A stretch of 64,000 nucleotides of DNA, from the NCBI GenBank assembly GCA_963842355.1, contig CAWJGC010000004.1, positions 124,001 to 188,000 on the forward strand, given 5' to 3'. This DNA is from JASHPR01 sp963842355 (GTDB lineage Bacteria > Actinomycetota > Actinomycetes > Streptosporangiales > Streptosporangiaceae). The translations under genes and the position numbers were made by a program. Numbering within the stretch: the stretch's first letter is position 1; each line of letters begins with the position of its first letter. Below the pieces are notes generated by a model. The model did no database searches, had not been told where the DNA came from, and saw only the letters and a program-made list of their open reading frames with translations. Positions 34,595 through 42,665 of this stretch are shown one piece after another.

Positions 34595-36808
34595 TCATCC
34601 GCTTCTCTGCTCAGGAGAATGCAGGCAATTTGCTGTCGCAGTTGTATCCGGGTGATCCGGGCCAAGTACCCGGATCCTGGCGGCCAGCACGTCCCGGTAC
34701 TCGGCTTCGGCCGCGACGTGATCCCCGCGCTCAGACATCATGTGAGCGATGTTGTGCCGGGTGGCCAGCGTGTCCGGGTGGTCCGGGCCGAGTACCCGGA
34801 TTCGAGCGGCCAGCACGTCCCGGCACTCAGCTTCAGCTCCTGCGTGATTCCCGCGCGCGGCCATTTCCCGGGCAATGTTGTGCCGGGTGGCCAGCGTGGA
34901 CGGGTGGTCGGGGCCGAGCACCCGAAGCTTGGCGGCCAGCACGTCCCGGTATTCGGTCTCGGCTCCGGCGCGGTCCCCCCGCTCTGCCATTTCGCGGGCG
35001 ATGTTGTGCCGGGTGGCCAGCGTGGACGGGTGGTCGGGGCCGAGCACCAGGTGTTCGGCGGCCAGCACGTCCCGGTACTCGGCTTCAGCTCCTGCGTGAT
35101 TCCCGCGCGCGGCCATTTCCCGGGCGATCTGGTGCCGGGTGGCCAGGGTGGACGGGTGGTCGGGGCCGAGCACCCGCAGCCGGGCGGCCAGCACGTCCCG
35201 GTACTCAGCTTCTGCCGCGACGTGATCCCCACGCTCAGACATCATGTAAGCGATGTTGTGCCGGGTGGCCAGCGTGTCCGGGTGGTCGGGGTGGAGTACC
35301 CGCAGCTGGGCGGCCAGTACCTCTCGGAACAGCGTTTCGGCTTGGGCGTGGATTCCTTGCTCCGCCAGGTATCGGGCCGCCATGTTCGCTGCGGAGGCTG
35401 CAGCCTCCGCAGCGTCGTCCGGGCACTCTGGCTCCGCTGCGAGGGCGTCGATGAGATGGGCGGCATGCGGGGTCAGCAACTGCCAGGCTGGCCACATCGG
35501 CGGGTCTTCGGGTAGACCGGTCTCCTCGGCAGCTGCCGCCCGTTGCAGCAGCCGGGCAGCTAGCGTCAGGAAGGCGAGATGCTCATCTGATCCGGCACCA
35601 GCCCGGCTGGTGTCCCAGACAAGCGGGTGCAGCCGGGCCAGTGGGATCGTGCCCGGGCCGTCGCCGTTGGTGTCCAAGTCGATCAGCCCGAAGTCGTCGA
35701 GGGCCTTCAGTGCCTGCCAGAGCCGGGGCCCCGTGATGCCCGCGAAGTGCGGGGTTGCGGCTATCACGGCTGTACGCAGCAGCAGTTCGTAAGGGAGTGG
35801 CGCGTCTGCGAACGCCGCTAGCAGGTGTAGTACCTGGCGGGCTTCGGGCAGCTGCCTGGCGTCGAGGAGATCGAGGGTCAGATCCCAGGCCCGGCCGATC
35901 AGGCCATGGGCATGAACCTGGGTCATCTCCCCGCCGGCCGCCGGGAACATGCTTCCGATACCGTCGGCGTCGATCGCGTCCAGGTACTGGCGGTACGTGC
36001 TGATCAAGTCGGCATCCGAAAATGCGGCTGGGATGGCCGCCGACTCGGCCAGGTAGGATCCGGCGATCTTCAGGGCGAGCGGCAGCCCGCCCAGCCGCGA
36101 TGCCAGCGTCTGCGCATCATCCTCGCTGCCCAGGCCTGGGTGATGGCCAGCATGATCGGTCAGCACGACAGCAGCATGGTCGGCGGGCAGCATCCCGAGG
36201 CGGTGCCGCCTGCACCACGAGCCCCAGCTCCCCCGGCTCCCATCCCGGCTGGTGACCAAGACCATCCCCGCCTCGCCTGATACCAACCTCAGCCAACCTC
36301 GGCCTTCTGCTACACAGGTCCCTGCCCCGGCCAGCAGCTGCGGGTCATCGGCGCTGTCAACTACCAGCAGCCACCGGTCTCGCCGCTCTGCCAGGTGCCG
36401 CCATATCACGTCGGCGGCGTCGCCGTGCTCCAGCTCAGAATCGGTCACGCCTAGGCGTCGGCCCAGTGCCCGCATGCCGGCTATCAGCCCGCCTTGCTCC
36501 GCGGCCGAGACCCACCACACCTCCGTCCCGCGTTGCTGCGCCTCAAACGCCGCCTCAAGCGCTAGGCGGGTCTTGCCACAACCACCCAGCCCGTGCAGCA
36601 CCCGAACGCGTGCACCCGGGTCAGCCAGCTCGGCAAGTAGCTTCTCCCGTCCTCGTAACGGTAGGCTCTCGTCCCGCTGTCCAGTCGGCGGCGCGATCGA
36701 CACTGCGGATTCGGGCCGCGGCTCATGTTCACCCAGATATACGTTCTGGGTGCCAGTCCCGAGGACTGCCTGCCGCGCCGTGCCGGACGCGGAAAACCCC
36801 TGCCGCAC
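34595..36808 (-). CDS. STAND NTPase (NB-ARC) with C-terminal TPRs and N-terminal amyloid-like motif
   Basis: NLR-like signal ATPase of about 737 residues. Residues 11-28 (ARQAVLGTGTQNVYLGEH) form a short Gly/Gln/Asn motif resembling the C-terminus of the adjacent small protein. The NB-ARC domain has the P-loop LHGLGGCGKT (to residue 80), Walker B RWLLVVDSADD near 150, and LGGLPLALK. About six 42-residue TPRs (RDVLAA.LRVLGPDHPSTLA type) form the sensor end and are nearly identical to each other. GTG 36808 is the chosen start; the frame is open to 36991. The gene starts 43 bases after the upstream small gene, as an operon. By analogy with characterised systems it would sense a trigger through the repeats and activate its partner. 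The trigger is unknown. Confidence 0.82.
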   Translation of the reverse strand: MRQGFSASGTARQAVLGTGTQNVYLGEHEPRPESAVSIAPPTGQRDESLPLRGREKLLAELADPGARVRVLHGLGGCGKTRLALEAAFEAQQRGTEVWWVSAAEQGGLIAGMRALGRRLGVTDSELEHGDAADVIWRHLAERRDRWLLVVDSADDPQLLAGAGTCVAEGRGWLRLVSGEAGMVLVTSRDGSRGSWGSWCRRHRLGMLPADHAAVVLTDHAGHHPGLGSEDDAQTLASRLGGLPLALKIAGSYLAESAAIPAAFSDADLISTYRQYLDAIDADGIGSMFPAAGGEMTQVHAHGLIGRAWDLTLDLLDARQLPEARQVLHLLAAFADAPLPYELLLRTAVIAATPHFAGITGPRLWQALKALDDFGLIDLDTNGDGPGTIPLARLHPLVWDTSRAGAGSDEHLAFLTLAARLLQRAAAAEETGLPEDPPMWPAWQLLTPHAAHLIDALAAEPECPDDAAEAAASAANMAARYLAEQGIHAQAETLFREVLAAQLRVLHPDHPDTLATRHNIAYMMSERGDHVAAEAEYRDVLAARLRVLGPDHPSTLATRHQIAREMAARGNHAGAEAEYRDVLAAEHLVLGPDHPSTLATRHNIAREMAERGDRAGAETEYRDVLAAKLRVLGPDHPSTLATRHNIAREMAARGNHAGAEAECRDVLAARIRVLGPDHPDTLATRHNIAHMMSERGDHVAAEAEYRDVLAARIRVLGPDHPDTTATANCLHSPEQRSG
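34640..35370 (-). repeat. Tandem 126-bp coding repeats (TPR units)
   Basis: Six in-frame units with long identical blocks such as TTGTGCCGGGTGGCCAGCGT on the plus strand. The near-identity at DNA level indicates recent expansion or gene conversion. Confidence 0.8.
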
Positions 36809-36851
36809 GCCCGACCGCAGCCCCTCATCACCTCTATCGGGGACACCCGGG

Positions 36852-37301
36852 TCATCGAGCGCTGGTCGGGGATCCACCCTGGCCGCCGAAGGTAACGTTC
36901 TGCACGCCGTGACCTTGCACTGCCTGCTGCGCCTGACCAAACGCGGCCGCATGCTGCTCCACCAGCCACGCTGAACTCGCCACCTCTGCACGCACCTCGG
37001 CGACTAGGGCTTGCAACTCCCTCTCAGCGGCCGGATCTTGCTCCAGCAAATCACCCATACGGGTACGCCACACAATCTCCTGCCCGGCTCGTGCCCGCAC
37101 CAGGTCCGGCCCGGAAAGCCCGGCCAGGACCGCCCGCGACTGCTCTAGCTGCGCCGCTACGGCCTCGGCTTGCTTCGTATCGCCCCGCCCGAGCAGGCGC
37201 GCGAAGCGCGCCCTCGCACCTTCCCACCCATCGGTCACCATCGCAGATACCAACGCGGACCCCCCCGTCGAGGCCAGTGCAGCCAGCGCCTCCGCTAACA
37301 T
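36852..37301 (-). CDS. Small all-helical protein with C-terminal amyloid-like motif (candidate Bell-type effector)
   Basis: Protein of 149 residues from ATG 37301, which has GGAGG at 7-base spacing. Residues 1-120 are predicted helical: a hydrophobic N-terminus (MLAEALAALASTGGSALVSA), then WEGARARFARLLGRG and ERELQALVAEVRAEV. Residues 124-141 (AQQAVQGHGVQNVTFGGQ) closely match residues 11-28 of the downstream STAND NTPase. A helical effector with a C-terminal motif, next to an NLR with the same motif at its N-terminus, is the arrangement of bacterial amyloid-signalling (BASS) cell-death pairs. The family assignment is inference from layout and motif. Confidence 0.7.
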   Translation of the reverse strand: MLAEALAALASTGGSALVSAMVTDGWEGARARFARLLGRGDTKQAEAVAAQLEQSRAVLAGLSGPDLVRARAGQEIVWRTRMGDLLEQDPAAERELQALVAEVRAEVASSAWLVEQHAAAFGQAQQAVQGHGVQNVTFGGQGGSPTSAR

Positions 37302-37680
37302 TCGCATCCCTCCCCAATGCCCGCCGACACAGACCAAGTATCCGCCACCTGCGCATTCGGCGTAAGAGCTGCCAGTACCGCGACCAGACCGGTCCAGCCG
37401 ACGGACAAGACTTCCGAAAGACAGCTGACCTAGCGATGGCAGCCAGCGCCGCCGCGAGACTGCCATCCATCGATCCACACGGCGCCAGCGCTTGGCGAAT
37501 TCGTCCAGTCCGTGCCGCCCGCAGCGGGCACCGCCTTGGCGGCAACTAGAAGGCTGAGCATGGGCACGAGACTAAATGAGACAGGCCGTCTCGCGAGCAG
37601 CCTGCGCGGAGCCCGATAGGCAGCACAGCGCCCCGGTCTCCAGTGCACGCCTGGCTGGCCGGGGCGCGTCAGCTTCTCCG
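37302..37680. other. Promoter side of the STAND operon, otherwise gene-poor
   Basis: No credible gene. The operon promoter should lie just right of 37301; no clear palindrome was seen. Confidence 0.4.
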
Positions 37681-37904
37681 ATGGACAGCGCATTATGCCA
37701 GCGACCGTCCTCCGGGACACCCAGGGTGGCTCTGGCGTACTGTCCGGCGCATCAGTACGAGCTGGTCATGATCGCCGGTCGGCTGGAGTGCCGCCGCTGC
37801 CAGAAGGCCGTGCCGAGCTGGACGAGCTACACGAGACCGGCCATCGGACCTGGCAATCGTCCCGCGCCTTTCTTGCCGAGCTATCGGCTAGGTACCTGTC
37901 GTGA
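37681..37904 (+). pseudogene. Small zinc-ribbon-like protein with frameshift
   Basis: ATG 37681 reads MDSALCQRPSSGTPRVALAY, then CPAHQYELVMIAGRLECRRC, a CxxH/CxxC ribbon. Near 37800 the protein-like frame changes to EGRAELDELHETGHRTWQSS then RAFLAELSARYLS and TGA. A single lesion would rejoin them into about 75 residues. The family is unknown. Confidence 0.35.
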
Positions 37905-37978
37905 TGCGGCCGAGCGCGCGCCCGGCCGCAGTCTGCCACTGAGCGGAGCACCGGCCGGGCGGAGTTCCTCCCGGCCCA

Positions 37979-39079
37979 GTGAGCTTGCGCCACCTCGTCG
38001 GGCCCCGCAGCGGGCGGCTCGTCGTGGATGACAGCGCGCCGGAACTCGGCCCGGACGGGGTGACGATGACCGCGGGGAGCTACCTGCCCACCGAGGTCTG
38101 CGATCGGGGGATCGCCGACAAGCTCGGCATCCCGGCCGCCTACCTGCGGCGGATGCGCGAGCAGGCCCCGGGCCTGTACGACGCGAACGTCAACGGCTGG
38201 CTGGAACGCGACGACCGCCGGTTCCTGATCCGCTGCCTGCGCGCCGATGGCGGTGGCGGGGCGGCGCGGGCGTTCTTGTCGGACGGGTACAAGTTCATCG
38301 ACAACCTCGACGTCCTGATGGCCGCCCTCGACGGCGTCCGCCAGTCCGGCAGGCCGGTCGAGGTCGACGGGTGCGACCTGACCGGGCGGCGCATGTACGT
38401 GCGGGTGGTCTGCGAGACGGTACAAGCCCTGGCACCGGCGCTGCTGGGCGACTACCGCAGCCCGTTCACCGGCGCCCGGGGCGCGGATAACCCGGTGGTG
38501 TTCGCCGGGTTCGTGATCAGCAACAGCGAGACCGGGTGCGGCGCGTTCACTCTCACCCCCCGCCTGGTCGTGCAGGTGTGCCGCAACGGGATGACCATCA
38601 CCCGGGACGCGATCCGGGCGGTACACCTGGGCGAGCGGCTGGGCGAGGGCGTGGTCACCTGGTCGGGCAACACCCAGGACAAGTCCCTGGCCCTGATTAC
38701 GGCCAAGACCACCGACGCGGTCGCGGCGTTCCTGGACCCCGGCTACGTCCAGGCCGCGGTTCGGCAGGTCGAGCGCGACGCCGGGCACGAGCTGGCCGGC
38801 CCGCCCGAGGCGGTGCGGACGGTCAGCCCGCGGCTGCGGTTCACCGACGCCCAGCAGAACGACGTCCTGGCCCACTTCATCCGCGGCGGCGATATCACCG
38901 CCGGCGGGATGCTGCACGCGGTCACCAGCGTCGCCCCCACTACTGCACCGACCCGTCCGCCCACGGCCATACTTGCCGCTACAACCAGGCCGCTTCACCC
39001 GGCCTGCCCCCGCCCGCCGGGGCACCCGGCACCAGCGACCCCGGCGCGGCTCAGCCAGACCCGGCCCGCCGGCTGGTGA
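37979..39079 (+). CDS. DUF932 plasmid/phage-type protein, ends altered
   Basis: DUF932 proteins are encoded on actinobacterial plasmids, ICEs and phages; their role is not established. GTG 37979 begins SLRHLVGPRSGRLVVDDSAP, then GSYLPTEVCDRGIADKLGIP, LSDGYKFIDNLDVLMAALDG, GFVISNSETGCGAFTLTPRL and VQVCRNGMTITRDAIRAVHL. The domain ends near GGMLHAVTSVA (38935). Beyond that the frame becomes Pro/Thr-rich and stops at 39079, while protein-like sequence switches to another frame. The usual N-terminal 20-30 residues also seem to be missing. The gene is probably damaged at both ends. Confidence 0.7.
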   Translation: MSLRHLVGPRSGRLVVDDSAPELGPDGVTMTAGSYLPTEVCDRGIADKLGIPAAYLRRMREQAPGLYDANVNGWLERDDRRFLIRCLRADGGGGAARAFLSDGYKFIDNLDVLMAALDGVRQSGRPVEVDGCDLTGRRMYVRVVCETVQALAPALLGDYRSPFTGARGADNPVVFAGFVISNSETGCGAFTLTPRLVVQVCRNGMTITRDAIRAVHLGERLGEGVVTWSGNTQDKSLALITAKTTDAVAAFLDPGYVQAAVRQVERDAGHELAGPPEAVRTVSPRLRFTDAQQNDVLAHFIRGGDITAGGMLHAVTSVAPTTAPTRPPTAILAATTRPLHPACPRPPGHPAPATPARLSQTRPAGW

Positions 39080-39109
39080 TCGAGGGCAACCGGGCATGGA
39101 AGGTCCGCC

Positions 39110-39322
39110 ATCGAGCAGGCCGTCGCCGACGGCACCCCTTACAACGGCGAGACCCCGCCCGAGGACCTGCTCGCCGATGACCACGACGCAGACCCGGCGC
39201 TCGGCGAGCCCGGCCGAGGTGAGCAGGACCACGGTAACCCGCAGGGCGGCAGCGACGGCAATCCGCCCGACCCTGGTACCCGGCCGCAGGACGCCAATGC
39301 CGCCGGACAGGCCGCCGCCTGA
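39110..39322 (+). pseudogene. Acidic C-terminal tail fragment
   Basis: Reads IEQAVADGTPYNGETPPEDL, LADDHDADPALGEPGRGEQD and ends GQAAA at TGA. A preceding piece in another frame (DPARRLVIEGNRAWKVR) joins it after a small lesion near 39105. Probably the tail of the DUF932 gene or of a small gene overlapping it. Confidence 0.35.
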
Positions 39323-39349
39323 CCCAGACCGGCGAGGGCCGCCAGCACC

Positions 39350-39620
39350 ACTCTGCTGGCGGCCCTTCGCGCTTCACGTACCGCGCACGGCCGGCGCGGT
39401 CGTAGCTGTCCGCGGCCCCGGCGCAGCGCCGGTTCCCCAGCGCCCGCGCTGCGACGTGCAGGGTGACGGCCGCCGCCCAGGCGGCATCGGCCGCCCGCGC
39501 GGGGTCATCGTGAGCGCACCGGCGGATGTGCTCCGCCACGGTGGCAGCCTGGCCGGCCGCGGCCAGACGGCGAATAGCGCGTTCACATAGCCGGCTGGGG
39601 TGTGCGATCACGCTCGCCGG
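39350..39620 (-). pseudogene. MobA-like relaxase, C-terminal remnant
   Basis: Reads LCERAIRRLAAAGQAATVAE, HIRRCAHDDPARAADAAWAA, AVTLHVAARALGNRRCAGAA and DSYDRAGRA. The W-A-x-A-V-T-L-H-V-A-A and A-A-D-S-Y-D-R-A blocks are typical of the C-terminal end of actinomycete mobilisation relaxases. The nickase domain is gone. With DUF932 alongside it, this marks the edge of a lost conjugative element. Confidence 0.5.
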
Positions 39621-39622
39621 CG

Positions 39623-40798
39623 TCAGCCTGATGAGCCGAACTGGATCGGGACGGTGATGGTCTGGGTCGTGTCCCAGGCGGGAGAGCGCGCGGCGAGATG
39701 CCAGACGGTCAGCTTCGTGCTGTGGACGGCCAGTGCGTCGAATCCTCCGCCGGGGTCGGGGGCCAGGGTTGCGGTGCCGGGTGGCAGCGGGGGCAGCGAC
39801 CGCCACGCGGCTCCCGGGCCGGTGATGGCCTGCCCGCGGTTGCCGTTGGTCACGATCGCGGCCGCGTCGCCGGGCCCGAACGATGCCGAGGTTAGCTGCG
39901 CGCCGTTCAGCCGCAGCGGGGGAGACAGGGCCCAGTGGCTGCCGCCGTCGTCTGACCAGGCGGCGAGCACGCTGGCCGCCGGTCCGGTGCCGGCGGCCAG
40001 CAGCGCCACGGTGCCGTTGGCCGCGCTGGTCAGCCGGAGCACCGTGATGTCCTGCCGGATCAGGGCGGCGGGCAGCTGGGGTGCGGCGGCCTGCCAGGTC
40101 CCGTCGCTGGCGGTGAAGATGCCTGCGGTTCCCGGGTGGCCGCAGGCGCCGGCCAGCAGGGGCATCCCCGACGGGCTGAACGCGGCCGCGGTGAGCTTCT
40201 CCAGCCCGCAGCGCCGGCAGGCCGGGGTCGAGGCGAGGGACCGCTGGGTGGTCAGGGTTGTCCAGCTCGCATAACCGGGCGCGGCCATAGTGGCCGTGCC
40301 GTTGGCGAGCAGGGCCAGCAGGTTCCCGCTGCTGGGTGCGGCGGCCAGGGCGTCGGGGAGGCTGGCGAGGGCCGCATCCAGCGGGCCGGCCGATGACCAT
40401 GCCTGCCCGGCGTCGCCGGTCACCGCCAGCGGGGTGTAGGTGAGGTCCTGGCTGGGCCGCAGGCCGGTGATCAGTGCGGGCCCGAGCCCGCCGGCCAGGA
40501 TCAGGCCGCCGTTGTCGGCGGTGCCGGGCGGGGTGATCAGCGTCCACCGGGTGCTCCCGGCCGGCCGGGCGAACAGCTGCCAGAAGTTGTTGTGCTGGGC
40601 GGCGGATCCGCCCATTTCCGCGACGGCCCACGTGCCGGCCGCGGTGATCAGGGAGGTATTCAGCGATGGCGCGGGCGGCGCGGCCTGGGCCGCCGGCCCG
40701 CCGCCTGCGGGTGCTGTGGTCCCGCAGCCGGCGGCGATCAGCGCCCCGGCCAGGGCCAGGGCCAGGACGAGGCCGGCGCGGTGGCGTGGCCTGTTCAT
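39623..40798 (-). CDS. Secreted lipoprotein, beta-propeller-like, in the copper cluster
   Basis: Lipoprotein of 391 residues. The N-terminus MNRPRHRAGLVLALALAGAL is followed by lipobox LIAAGC. The rest is Ser/Thr/Trp-rich with repeated blades of the form W..(A/S)..L...P (TRWTLITPPGTADNGG, ASWTTLTTQRSLAS, AWRSLPPLPPGTAT), suggesting a sialidase-like or BNR propeller. A CRRCGLE pair may bind metal. Its ATG overlaps the stop of the SCO1 gene (ATGA), so the two are translationally coupled and probably serve the same copper or cytochrome-assembly task outside the membrane. Confidence 0.7.
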   Translation of the reverse strand: MNRPRHRAGLVLALALAGALIAAGCGTTAPAGGGPAAQAAPPAPSLNTSLITAAGTWAVAEMGGSAAQHNNFWQLFARPAGSTRWTLITPPGTADNGGLILAGGLGPALITGLRPSQDLTYTPLAVTGDAGQAWSSAGPLDAALASLPDALAAAPSSGNLLALLANGTATMAAPGYASWTTLTTQRSLASTPACRRCGLEKLTAAAFSPSGMPLLAGACGHPGTAGIFTASDGTWQAAAPQLPAALIRQDITVLRLTSAANGTVALLAAGTGPAASVLAAWSDDGGSHWALSPPLRLNGAQLTSASFGPGDAAAIVTNGNRGQAITGPGAAWRSLPPLPPGTATLAPDPGGGFDALAVHSTKLTVWHLAARSPAWDTTQTITVPIQFGSSG

Positions 40799-42665
40799 GA
40801 CCGGCCCAGCAGCTGGCGTGCGGCGTCGGTCAGTTCGGCGGCGAACGAGGATTTCGTGGCCGCGGTGCCGGGGCCGGGGTCGAAGTTCAGTTCCTGCCGG
40901 ACGTGGCCGGCCGGGTCGATGACGTAGGCGATCTCGCTGTGCCCGATCATCGACCCGGCCGGCTCGACCTGCGCGGCGATGCCGTAGTTCCGCCATGCCT
41001 GCTGCAGCTGGGGCAGGGTGCCGGTCAGGTACAGCCAGTTCGGCACGCCGTCCAGGCGCTCCTGCCGGTCGAATGCCCGGGTGTAGCCGAGCTGGTAGTC
41101 GACCGGGTTGGCGACGATCGCCACCAGCTCGACGCGGCGGGAGTCGGCGCCCAGGAGCTGGCCGGCCTGGCGGAACTCCTGGGCCTCCAGCGGGCAGTCG
41201 GTCGTGCACACCGGGTCGAGGAAGGTCAGCAGCACCACCTTCCCGCGCAGGCTCGCCAGCGTCACCGCCGTGCCGTGCTGGTCGGTCAGGCTGAACGCGG
41301 CCGCCGGGTAGTCCAGCGGGGCGCTGTTCCCGTCGATGGCCTGGGCCAGTATGGTGTCGGCGACCGGGCTGGCCTGGGCGGCCGCCATCGGCGCCGCGCC
41401 CAGGATGATGATGCCGATCGCGCCCACCGAGGCCACCGACTGGATGCTGGCCGCCGTAACCGACCGCCGCAGGGCCTGCGGCCGAGCAGGCCGGCGGCCA
41501 GCCGGGCCCGGTCCCGCCAGCCGGCCGGGGGTGCCGTGGCGCTGGCGGGTTCGGCTGCCAGCACCGGGGCGCGGGCGAGGGCGAGGTATCCGGCGACGGC
41601 CAGCAGCACCATCGGGATCATGCTGTTGGGGTCGGTGCCGAGCCCGCCGAAGAAGCCGAAGTCCTCGATCAGCACCCAGTCGGCCAGGCACAGCACCGTG
41701 AACGCGACGAGCACGGGGCGGATCAGCGTCGGCCGGCCGGTAAGGAAGGCGGCGCCGGTCGCCGCGAGCGCGGCCACGACGAACAGGTTGACCGCGAACC
41801 CGTGCGCGGCGTCGAAGGAGCCGAAGGCGCTGACCCAGGCCGACAGGAACCGGGGCTGCGGGGTGGTGGCCATCGTCTGGACCATGCCGGTGAGCGTGCC
41901 CGGCTGCCCGTGGGCGGTGCCCTGCCAGAACCCGCGTCCCGGCCAGGCCTGCAGCACCGCCATGCCGACCAGGAAGACCCCTGTCCCGGCCAGGACCGCC
42001 CGGCCCAGCTGCCGCGTCCGCCAGGCCCGCTCGGGCAGGGCGATCAGCGCGCCGGCCACGCAGTAGATTCCTGCGGCGCCCGGCGCGCCGAACAGCCAGG
42101 TCAGGCCCGGGGCGAAGATCCCGCCGAAGGACTCGCCGAACACCCAGACCACCAGGCCCCAGCCGACGCTGACCAGCCCGGCCAGCCGGGACAGCGGGCC
42201 CCGCGCGGCCGCGAGCATCCAGATGCCGATCCCGACCTGGATCCACACCGCCGACGCTCCGGCCTGCATCGGGTGATACGACCAGTTCGTCCCGGCCCAG
42301 TTCACCACGTGCTGCACCCAGGGCGGCGAGCTCGCCGCGGCGGGCTCGATCACCTGCGAGGGCAGGCCTACCGCCATCTTCGGCTGGGCCTGCAGGATCC
42401 CGTCGAAGACCCAGATGATGCCGAAGCCGATCCGCAGCACCTGGCGCCAGGCGGGCTCGGCCAGGGCCGGGCCGGGCCCGCCCGCTGCCGCCGCCCCGGT
42501 GCCGTCCGGCGCGGCGGCGGGACGCCAGGCCCGCACGGTGACCCAGGCGAAGCCGAGCACCGCGAAGATCAGCAGCGCGATCAGCCCCTGATGCAGCAGC
42601 GCCGCCTGGAACGCGGCCACCACGGTGGGGTCGTTGACGTTGATTCCGGAGTTCATCCCAGGCAT
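40795..42665 (-). pseudogene. Membrane protein fused to SCO1/SenC domain, with one frameshift
   Basis: From ATG 42665 the first part is a multi-pass membrane protein (LIALLIFAVLGFAWVTVRAW, GIIWVFDGILQAQPKMAVGL, GTNWSYHPMQAGASAVWIQV). Near 41475 the frame breaks at LAAGLLGR and resumes as RPQALRRSVTAASIQ, one more helix, then a SCO1/SenC thioredoxin fold with copper ligands in DPVCTTDCPLE and His in MIGHSEIAYVIDP. SCO1 proteins deliver copper to cytochrome oxidase. If the frameshift is a sequencing error, this is one fused protein; otherwise the SCO1 part must be started internally. It overlaps copA by 13 bases. Confidence 0.75.

Noticed and set aside
34640..35370. Regular repeats that could suggest a CRISPR array
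   Set aside because: The 126-bp units are in frame and encode TPRs; there are no spacers between short repeats.
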